From assembly GCF_005768555.2 (NCBI RefSeq), contig NZ_VCHX02000174.1, positions 25,275-68,090 on the forward strand: DNA of 42,816 bases, given 5' to 3'. Shown in pieces: positions 34,853 through 42,100 of this stretch. A model generated the notes under the pieces. That model worked only from the letters and a program-made list of their open reading frames with translations. It did no database searches and was not told the origin of the DNA. The position numbers and the translations under genes are program-made. The stretch comes from Streptomyces sporangiiformans (GTDB lineage: Bacteria > Actinomycetota > Actinomycetes > Streptomycetales > Streptomycetaceae). Positions within the stretch are counted from its first letter, which is position 1; each line of letters starts with the position of its first letter.

Positions 34853-35536
34853 CTACTGGGGTGCGGGCTCGGCGGCGCCGTATTCGTCGTGCCAGTTCCA
34901 CCATTCGTAGGGCGGGGTCTGGGGATAGTCCTCGGGCGAGTCCTCCCATGTCTCCTGCCGTCCCAGGGCGGTCATGTCGAGATAGCTCCAGGTGGTCCCC
35001 AACGCCTCGTCACCGCGTGCGTTGATGAAGTAGGTGCGGAACACGCGGTCGCCCTCGCGAATGAACGCGTTCGTTCCGTGCCACTCGTCCACGCCGAAGT
35101 CGGCATCGAAATCGTCGGTGATCGTGTACCAGGGCATCGTCCAGCCCATCCGTGCTTTGACACGCTCGATCTCCGACTGCGGCGCGCGGGAGGCGAAGAC
35201 GAGGGTGGTGTCGCGGGCGTTCAGATGAGCAAGGTGGCCAACGTGGTCACCCACCATGGAGCAGCCGACGCAAGCGTGGTCGGGCCAGCCGGTTACCCCG
35301 GGGTCGAAGAAGGCGCGATAGACGATCAGCTGACGCCGTCCCTCGAACAGGTCGAGCAGACTCGCCTTACCGTCGGGTCCGTCGAACTCATACTCCTTCT
35401 CCACCGCCTGCCACGGCATCCGCCGGCGCTTGGCGGCCAGTGCGTCACGGGCGTGGGTCAAGCGCTTTTCCTCCCCAAGCAGCTGCTGGCGCGCAGTTTC
35501 CCACTCTTGCGGTGAAACGATCGGGGGCGTCTTCAT
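34853..35536 (-). CDS. DUF899 thioredoxin-like protein
   Basis: The 227-aa protein matches DUF899: the start IVSPQEWETARQQLLGEEKRLTHARDAL, then AAKRRRMPWQAVEKEYEFDGPDGKASLLDLFEGRRQLIVYRAFF. A redox-type CVGCSM motif (DHACVGCSMVGDHVGHL) sits in a thioredoxin-like fold, and a typical C-terminal end SYLDMTALGRQETWEDSPE...PPYEWWNWHDEY follows. The biochemical role of the family is unsettled. The ATG at 35536 has GGAAGG about 11 nt upstream. The gene is convergent with the stranded radical SAM end (9-bp gap). Its 5' leader would include the folC-like fragment in antisense if transcription starts beyond 35674. Confidence 0.88.
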   Translation of the reverse strand: MKTPPIVSPQEWETARQQLLGEEKRLTHARDALAAKRRRMPWQAVEKEYEFDGPDGKASLLDLFEGRRQLIVYRAFFDPGVTGWPDHACVGCSMVGDHVGHLAHLNARDTTLVFASRAPQSEIERVKARMGWTMPWYTITDDFDADFGVDEWHGTNAFIREGDRVFRTYFINARGDEALGTTWSYLDMTALGRQETWEDSPEDYPQTPPYEWWNWHDEYGAAEPAPQ

Positions 35537-35838
35537 CGCGACGTTCACCTTCCAGTTCGGTGCGGGCTCATGCGTCCAGGGTCGTCCGCCACGGGCATGG
35601 GTGCACGTCCACGAGAGAAAACAAAACAGCGCTCGTATCCCTCGATCCACATCACAGGGACGAAGGGCAGGACGCCTTGGAAGCCGTGCGTGCGGTCTGA
35701 CTGCCTCGCGTCGTGGGACCAACGCCCTGCGCCGCGGGCGGCTGACGCATGCTCATATGTCGCTCGGGTGGGGTCGTCGGGTGAGGGCTCGGCGGAAATC
35801 CATGGCCGGTTGTCGTGCCGGCGCGGCACAATCGGGCG
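35537..35838. other. Intergenic region with folC relic
   Basis: This 302-bp gap between the divergent DUF899 and GNAT genes holds the folC fragment described separately. It also has an A-rich patch (GAGAAAACAAAACAG, 35614-35628) and a GTGCCG-GCG-CGGCAC hairpin (35814-35828) just before the GNAT gene. Open frames here have no coding character. Confidence 0.5.
35627..35674 (+). pseudogene. Orphan 48-nt fragment of folC
   Basis: This stretch matches 20632-20679 of folC at 45 of 48 positions, including an uninterrupted 29-nt match. It covers the P-loop coding region (QRSYPSIHITGTNGKT; the copy has NG changed to KG). No folC sequence flanks it, so it is a relic or captured fragment in the same orientation as the functional gene. 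Confidence 0.85.
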
Positions 35839-36372
35839 ATGCCGCAGCTCATCACCCCTGATCCGCGTTTCCGCGCTTCCTTCCTTGAAGCGGTGCGAGA
35901 GAACATCGCCGAGGACGAGTACTTCGGCAACACCCTCAAGCGGGAGCTCGCCGTGTACGGCGACAGCTGGCACGAACCGGACGGCTTCGCGCGCTATGTT
36001 GCCGCGGTCCGCGAGGAGGAGCTGGAGGCGGGATTCCGTCCCGAGGGCTTCGTGCCCGGCACCTGGTACTGGTACGTGGACGCCGGCACCTATCTCGGCC
36101 GGATCCAGGTACGCCACCGTCTAACACCCCACCTCCGTGAGGTCGGCGGCCACATCGGCTACGGCGTACGGCCCACCGCGCGCAGGAACGGGCACGCCAC
36201 GGCCATGCTCCGCGAGGTCCTGCCGCATGCGCGTGCCCTCGGCCTCGACCGCGTCCTCGTCACGTGCGACACCACCAACATCGGCTCCCGCAAGGTCATC
36301 GAGGCCAACGGCGGGGAGTTCGAGGACCAGCGGGGAGAAAAGCTGCGCTTTTGGATCCGTACCGACCGCTGA
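35839..36372 (+). CDS. GNAT family N-acetyltransferase
   Basis: The 177-aa single-domain acetyltransferase has an N-terminal predicted helical region (FRASFLEAVRENIAEDEYFGNTL). The central strand is LGRIQVRHRLTPHLREVGGHIGYGVRPTARRNGHATAML, where RRNGHA is the acetyl-CoA motif A. A motif-B region VLVTCDTTNIGSRKVIEANGGEFED follows. It resembles YjdJ/RimJ-like enzymes that modify small molecules or proteins; the substrate is unknown. The ATG at 35839 begins the homologous region. The next gene follows after 15 bp. Confidence 0.85.
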   Translation: MPQLITPDPRFRASFLEAVRENIAEDEYFGNTLKRELAVYGDSWHEPDGFARYVAAVREEELEAGFRPEGFVPGTWYWYVDAGTYLGRIQVRHRLTPHLREVGGHIGYGVRPTARRNGHATAMLREVLPHARALGLDRVLVTCDTTNIGSRKVIEANGGEFEDQRGEKLRFWIRTDR

Positions 36373-36387
36373 CGCGTCTTCGTCGCC

Positions 36388-37872
36388 ATGGACCTGGAGA
36401 AGGCGCCGCCCGCAGCCTCTGCGCACCGGCGGCAGGACGAGGCGGCGCGGGCCCCTGAGGCCGAGGGGTGTCTGGCGGTCGCGATCCGCGTTCCCGTGCG
36501 CATCGTGGTGTTCGTGCTGGTGGTACCGGTGCGGATGGCGTGGGACGCGCTGGTCGCCGTTGCGCGTTTTCTCAAGGATGCGGTGTTCCGGCCGCTGGGG
36601 CGGGCGGTCGGGGGCCTGCTCACCTCAGTCGGACGGTCAGTTGTGTGGCTGGCCGATCGACTCGTGACCTTCCTCGTGTGGCTGATGACCGGCCTCGACA
36701 CCGCCTTGACGTGGCTGGGCAAGCTGGTCTTCGTCTGGCCCTGGGTGGCGCTGTGGCGATACGTGATCGCGCCCGTCGGCCGTGCTCTGGGTCGGCTCGG
36801 GCACGTGTTGCTGATCGTGTTCCCCGTGTGGCTGTACACGCGCGTACTGACGCCTCTCGGGCACGGGATCGTGTGGGCGCTGCGGGGGTTCGGCGCCGGG
36901 TGCGCCTGGTTGTGGCGAACACTGGCCGTCGCGTCGGCCGGCGCCGTGTGGCGTTGGGTGCTTGTGCCGGTCGGGCGGGGCGTCGCCTGGGTGGGGCGCG
37001 GTCTGTGGGCTGGTGTGGCGTGGTTCGGGCGTGGTGTCTGGGCGGGCGTGAGCTGGGTTGTGGTGGCGGTGGGGACGCTGTTGCGGTGGGTGTTTGTCGT
37101 GCCTGCCGTGGCCCTGTGGCGTTGGGTGCTCGTGCCGGTCGGGCGTGGGGTCGTCTGGCTGGCGCGGGGTGTCGCTGCCGGGGTGGTATGGGCCGCGCTG
37201 AGTCTGTGGGCCGGGGTCGCGTGGGCCTGGCGCGGCGCGTGGGGCGGTATCGCTTGGTTCGGGCGAGGCCTATGGGCCGGCATCGCGTGGTTCGGGCGTG
37301 GTGTGTGGGTTGGTGTGGCGTGGTTCGGGCGTGGTGTCTGGGCGGGCGTGAGCCGGCTTGTGGTGGGGGTCGGGGTGCTGTTGCGGTGGGTGTTTGTCGT
37401 GCCTGCTGTCGCCCTGTGGCGTGGGGTGCTCGTGCCGGTCGGGCGGGGGATCGTCGCCGTCGCGTGCGAGATCGGCGCGGCGCTCGGGCACGCGTGGCGG
37501 GTCGCCGGGTATGTGTCGCTTGCCGTCGGACGATTCCTCGGGCGTCTTTTCAGGTGGATCTTCGTCGAACCGGTGCGGTGGTTCTACAAGGACCTGCTCA
37601 CCCCCGTCGGGCACTTCGTGCGGGACGCGGTCTGGCGACCCGCCGCGGAGGCCGCGCGCAGCGTGGGACGCAGCGTCCGGCAGGCCGTGGCGAGCGCCCG
37701 CGAGAGCGCGCGCCAGGCCCGGGCCGACATCCGGCGGATGCTGTTCGGGGCGCCGCGTACCCCCGTGCCGGTGTCCTTGACCAAGGGAGTGCGGGAACCC
37801 GCCGTGCTCTCTGCGCGTACCCTGGGTGGTGAGTCCGGACGCGACGACCTTCCCCCGCACACGCGGGGGTGA
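36388..37872 (+). CDS. Trp/Val/Gly-rich repeat membrane protein, unknown function
   Basis: The 494-aa protein is dominated by Trp, Val, Gly, Ala and Arg. An acidic/basic start (1-30) is followed by about 370 residues of hydrophobic and amphipathic repeats, then a basic helical tail (SVGRSVRQAVASARESARQARADIRR). Two repeat levels are visible. First, tandem 11-residue units of the type AW(F)GRGVWAGV occur in the middle (six or more units, about residues 256-320). Second, a 100-residue (300-bp) duplication compares 37011-37150 with 37311-37450. A motif VLVPVGRG or close variants recurs about seven times. No family is recognised. The ATG at 36388 lacks a good ribosome-binding site. The last ten residues and the stop codon lie inside a CRISPR-like repeat (37848-37876), so the C-terminus may be secondary. 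Confidence 0.7.
   Translation: MDLEKAPPAASAHRRQDEAARAPEAEGCLAVAIRVPVRIVVFVLVVPVRMAWDALVAVARFLKDAVFRPLGRAVGGLLTSVGRSVVWLADRLVTFLVWLMTGLDTALTWLGKLVFVWPWVALWRYVIAPVGRALGRLGHVLLIVFPVWLYTRVLTPLGHGIVWALRGFGAGCAWLWRTLAVASAGAVWRWVLVPVGRGVAWVGRGLWAGVAWFGRGVWAGVSWVVVAVGTLLRWVFVVPAVALWRWVLVPVGRGVVWLARGVAAGVVWAALSLWAGVAWAWRGAWGGIAWFGRGLWAGIAWFGRGVWVGVAWFGRGVWAGVSRLVVGVGVLLRWVFVVPAVALWRGVLVPVGRGIVAVACEIGAALGHAWRVAGYVSLAVGRFLGRLFRWIFVEPVRWFYKDLLTPVGHFVRDAVWRPAAEAARSVGRSVRQAVASARESARQARADIRRMLFGAPRTPVPVSLTKGVREPAVLSARTLGGESGRDDLPPHTRG
37011..37450 (+). repeat. 300-bp-offset internal duplication with 33-bp units
   Basis: The segments 37011-37150 and 37311-37450 align without gaps at an offset of exactly 300 bp, with about a dozen or so mismatches, keeping the reading frame. 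Within 37252-37350, three successive 33-bp units encode near-identical 11-residue repeats. Confidence 0.85.
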
Positions 37873-37938
37873 TCCGGAACCGGCTGACGCCGAAGAGGCG
37901 TCTTTCGGAGCCGTCCCCGCTGACGCGGGGACGCCCAG
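37848..37938 (+). CRISPR. Degenerate mini-array of type I-E-like repeats
   Basis: A 29-nt repeat-like unit (37848-37876, core CCCCCGCACACGCGGGGG then TGATCCG) is followed by a 33-nt spacer (37877-37909) and a diverged second unit (37910-37938, core GTCCCCGCTGACGCGGGGAC). The units match at 18 of 29 positions, mainly in the stem. Both can form 7-8 bp stems with tetraloops. The first unit is very close to Streptomyces type I-E repeats as I remember them, and its translation FPRTRGGDP and that of the second (PADAGTP) are well-known marks of spurious proteins over such arrays. No cas genes are in the window. Confidence 0.55.
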
Positions 37939-38014
37939 GTCCAACCGCACGTCCACGAGGCGGCGCACCGCGCACCGCCCCACACCGAGGACCTCACACC
38001 GAGGAGAAGAACCA

Positions 38015-38869
38015 CTGGGCAAGCGACAGCCCGAAGGCCCGCCGCCCGCACCCGCGGTGCAGCGCATCCGACTGCGCTACACCAAGCGCGGCCGCCTCCG
38101 GTTCACCAGCCATCGTGACTTCCAGCGTGCCTTCGAGCGTGCGCTGCGCCGCGCCGAGGTGCCGATGGCGTACTCGGCGGGGTTCACCCCGCACCCGAAG
38201 GTGTCGTACGCCAATGCCGCACCCACCGGCACGGGCAGCGAGGCCGAATACCTGGAGATCGCGCTCACCGAGGCGCGCGATCCCGACAAGCTGCGTGCGC
38301 TCCTCGACGAGTCGCTGCCCGCCGGGCTCGACATCATCGACGCGGTCGAGGCCCGTACGTCAGGGCTCGCCGACCGGCTCACGGCCTCCGTCTGGGAGTT
38401 GCGCCTGGACGGCGTGGTCCTCGCGGACGCCGAGCGCGCGGTCGACGCCTTCCAGAAGGCGGAAACCGTCGAGGTCCAGCGCAAGATGAAGAACGGTATG
38501 CGCACCTTCGATGCCCGCGCCGCGGTCGCGAGCCTGGAGGCGCACGGTGTCGGCCCCGAGACGCACAGTCCACAGGCTGATAGGCCGACCGACCAGCGCT
38601 GTGCGATACTGCGGCTGGTTGTTCGGCACGTGACGCCTGCCGTTCGACCCGACGACGTCCTGTCCGGTCTCCGAGCTGTGGCCGACCTGGCGCCGCCGGT
38701 CCCCGCAGCGGTGACCAGGCTGGCGCAGGGGCTTTTCGATGAAGAGACCGGCACGGTGACCGACCCGCTCGCGCCCGACCGCGAGGCAGTGGCAGCCGCC
38801 CCAGCCGATTCTCCTGGGGTCGCGGTCGCTGCCGCCGCGAAGGCGCCGGCGCCGGAAGGTCCCGCGTAA
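38015..38869 (+). CDS. TIGR03936/DUF2344 radical-SAM-linked protein
   Basis: The 284-aa protein belongs to DUF2344: RIRLRYTKRGRLRFTSHRDFQRAFERALRRAEVPMAYSAGFTPHPKVSYANAAPTGTGSEAEYLEI is the family N-terminal block. It is normally encoded next to, or fused with, TIGR03960 radical SAM proteins and is thought to work with them; the reaction is not known. The start is uncertain. CTG at 38015 (GKRQPEGPPPAPAVQRI) has AGGAG 8 nt upstream and fits the family start in my memory. GTG at 38057 is the next in-frame option. A GTG at 37826 would run the protein through the CRISPR-like units and is rejected. The Ala/Pro-rich C-terminal tail (about 245-284) is low-complexity. Confidence 0.88.
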   Translation: MGKRQPEGPPPAPAVQRIRLRYTKRGRLRFTSHRDFQRAFERALRRAEVPMAYSAGFTPHPKVSYANAAPTGTGSEAEYLEIALTEARDPDKLRALLDESLPAGLDIIDAVEARTSGLADRLTASVWELRLDGVVLADAERAVDAFQKAETVEVQRKMKNGMRTFDARAAVASLEAHGVGPETHSPQADRPTDQRCAILRLVVRHVTPAVRPDDVLSGLRAVADLAPPVPAAVTRLAQGLFDEETGTVTDPLAPDREAVAAAPADSPGVAVAAAAKAPAPEGPA

Positions 38870-39105
38870 GGACGGATGTCGTAGCGCCGCCCTTGTACTC
38901 GGGAGCCACCTGGGTCGGGCAGCGCACCGACCACAAGACTTTCGCCAGGCCGTACGCACACATGGTGTACGGAACCGGCGAGACAGGACACAGAGAGCTC
39001 CCGAGCGGCGCCCGCGCCCCGGACGGCGGCACCGCGCATCGCGCGAGCCGCGGACGTCACCGGATCCGGCGCGGCGCCCGGGAGCCTGACGGGAGATCCA
39101 CCCGC
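38870..39105 (+). promoter_or_regulatory. Leader region of rne
   Basis: The 236-bp gap has no gene. A small hairpin GGTCGG...CCGACC (38913-38918/38927-38932) lies early in it. The region directly before the ATG is GC-rich with GGGAG at 39091-39095. RNase E genes in other bacteria are autoregulated through their leaders; whether this leader does that is not visible here. Confidence 0.35.
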
Positions 39106-42100
39106 ATGCTCGAGCCGAACGAACCCACTCAGGGTTCTGAGAACAACACCCCCAGCGACACCCTGCCGCCCCGTCGGCGCCGCCGTGCCGCGTCCCGCCC
39201 CGCGGGCCCGCCCGCGGCGACGTCCGAAGCCGCGGCCGAGACCACGGCTCCGGCCATACCGGCAGCGTCCTCCGCCGATCTGGCGGTGGAGGAGATCGAC
39301 GAGACCGCCGTTGTCTCTGAGACCCTCGCTGCCTCTGAGACCGCCGCGGCCGAAGAGACGTCGGTGACCAGCGAGGCTGCAGAGGTGGCCGAGGCCCCCG
39401 AGGCCCCCGAGGCCCCCGAGACGCCCGAGACGGTCGTTGCCAAGGAGCCCGAGCCTCCCGCTGACGAGGCCGCGCCCGCCGCTCGTACGCGCCGTCGCGC
39501 GTCGCGTCGTGCGTCCGCCCCGGCTGGTGCGCCCAAGGCCGCCGAAGCCCCGGCTCCGGTCACTGCGACCACTCCGGCTACTCCGGCCGTGGAGGAGCCC
39601 GCGGCCGAGGCAGCCGCATCCGCCGAGCCCGCCGCCTCCGCGGCTGCCGAGGCGGAGCCCGCCGCTGACGAGGCCGCGCCCGCCGCTCGTACGCGCCGTC
39701 GCGCGTCGCGTCGTGCGTCCGCCCCCGCCGGTGCGCCCAAGGCCGCCGAGGCCGCTGACACCGCGGCCCTCACGACTGCCGCATCCGACGAGGCCACCGC
39801 GCCCGTCGCCGAGGCGGCGCAGAGCATCACCGAGCCGCAGACCGAGCCCGCCGCCGTCGCCGAGCCGGAGCAGACCACCGAGACCGAGGACACCGCCCCG
39901 CGTCGTTCGCGCCGCCGCGCCACACGCCGCGCTGCCGCGCCCACAGGCGCGCCGGCCGCGGAGACCGCTGAGACCGCGGCGCCGTCCGCTGAGGCGGAGA
40001 CCGCCGCGGCCGCTGTCCGTAACGAGCGCAGGGAGGCCCCTGTGGCCGCTGCCGAGACCGACCAGACCGACGCCAGCACCACCACCACTGGCGACGCCAC
40101 CGACACCACCACCGCCGAGCCGGAGGCAGCCGCCGAGGACGCCGCTCCGCGTCGTTCGCGCCGTCGCGCCACCCGCAAGGCGGCCGGCGGCTTCTCCGCG
40201 CCCGCGCCGAAGACGCCCACGCCGCAGGCCGAGGAGCAGAAGGCCGAGGAAGAGTCCGCGCGCCGCCCCGCACGGCCCGCTGTCGCCGTCTTCCAGCCCC
40301 CGGTGTTCACGGAGCCGATGTTCCAGACACCGGAGCGCGCTGCGGCCGCCGCCGCTGCCGAGGCCGCGGAGGAAGCGGACGAAGCGGACGAAGAGGCAGT
40401 CGCCGAGACGGCGGCGGCTCCGGAGCCCGTCGAGGAGGAGACCGGGCCGCGTCGGCGTCGTCGCCGCAGGGGCGCGGCGGAGGAGCCGGCCGCCAAGGCG
40501 GAGGCCGAGGAGACCCACGAGGCCGAGGAGTCCGCGGAGGAGGAGTCGGCCGAGGGCGACGAGGCCGAGGAGACCGGTTCGCGCCGTCGGCGTCGTCGCG
40601 GTGGCCGTCGGCGTCGCCGGGGCGAGTCCGCCGAGGCGGACGGCGAGGCCGCGGAGAGCGAGGACGTCGCCGCCGAGCAGGCGGAGCAGGACGCCGAGGA
40701 CACCGCCGAGCAGACCGAAGAGGACGACCAGGAGGAGCGCGAGGAGGGCGGTGGCTCCAGCAGCAGCCGTCGCCGTCGGCGTCGCCGTCGTCGCACCGGT
40801 GAAACGCCCGTCGACGCCGAGCCGGGCGACGGTGACCCCGAGCGCACGGTCGTCAAGGTGCGCGAGCCCCGCAAGAAGGACGAGCCGTCCGACGAGGTGC
40901 AGTCCATCAAGGGCTCGACCCGTCTGGAGGCCAAGAAGCAGCGTCGTCGCGAAGGCCGTGAGCAGGGCCGCCGCCGCGTTCCGATCATCACGGAGGCCGA
41001 GTTCCTGGCCCGCCGTGAGGCTGTCGAGCGCGTGATGGTCGTGCGGCAGCACGGCGACCGCACCCAGATCGGCGTCCTGGAAGACAACGTGCTCGTGGAG
41101 CACTACGTCAACAAGGAGCAGTCGACCTCGTACGTCGGCAACGTCTACCTGGGCAAGGTCCAGAACGTGCTGCCGTCGATGGAGGCCGCCTTCATCGACA
41201 TCGGCAAGGGGCGCAACGCCGTCCTGTACGCCGGTGAGGTCAACTTCGAGGCGCTGGGCATGGCCAACGGCCCCCGCCGCATCGAGAGCGCGCTGAAGTC
41301 CGGCCAGTCGGTGCTCGTCCAGGTCACCAAGGACCCCATCGGTCACAAGGGCGCCCGCCTGACCAGCCAGGTCTCGCTGCCGGGCCGCTACCTCGTCTAC
41401 GTCCCCGAGGGGTCCATGACGGGGATCAGCCGCAAGCTCCCGGACACCGAGCGCGCGCGCCTGAAGACCATCCTCAAGAAGATCGTCCCCGAGGACGCGG
41501 GCGTCATCGTGCGCACCGCCGCTGAGGGCGCGAGCGAGGACGAGCTGCGCCGTGACGTCGAGCGGCTGCAGGCGCAGTGGGAGGACATCCAGAAGAAGGC
41601 GAAGAGCGGCAACGCCCCGAGCCTGCTGTACGGCGAGCCGGACATGACCGTCCGCGTCGTGCGCGACATCTTCAACGAGGACTTCTCCAAGGTCATCGTC
41701 AGCGGCGGCGAGGCCTGGGAGACCATCCACGGATACGTCTCCCATGTCGCCCCCGACCTGGCCGAGCGTCTGCAGAAGTGGACGAGCGAGGTCGACGTCT
41801 TCGCGACGTACCGGATCGACGAGCAGCTCGCCAAGGCGCTGGACCGCAAGGTCTGGCTGCCGAGCGGTGGTTCGCTGGTGATCGACAAGACCGAGGCGAT
41901 GATCGTGGTCGACGTCAACACCGGCAAGTTCACCGGTCAGGGCGGCAACCTCGAAGAGACCGTGACCAGGAACAACCTGGAGGCGGCCGAGGAGATCGTG
42001 CGCCAGCTGCGGCTGCGTGACCTGGGCGGCATCGTCGTCATCGACTTCATCGACATGGTCCTGGAGTCCAACCGGGATCTGGTCCTGCGGCGTCTGCTGG

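Noticed and set aside
35545..36117. 190-codon minus-strand ORF across the folC relic
   Set aside because: It reads the folC fragment in antisense and opposes the GNAT gene; it shares a short peptide with the antisense of folC only because the DNA is duplicated.
37826..38014. Upstream extension of DUF2344 starting VSPDATTFPRTRGGDP
   Set aside because: The extension is a translation of the CRISPR-like units and spacer, not of a conserved protein.
33806..38014. Complete phage or ICE in the accessory block
   Set aside because: No integrase, excisionase, replication, transfer or structural genes are present in either strand; only a remnant or minimal element can be supported.
39437..41035. 532-codon plus-strand Pro/Arg-rich frame inside rne
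   Set aside because: Frame-shifted reading of the Ala/Arg/Pro repeats; the rne frame continues into conserved S1 and catalytic domains.
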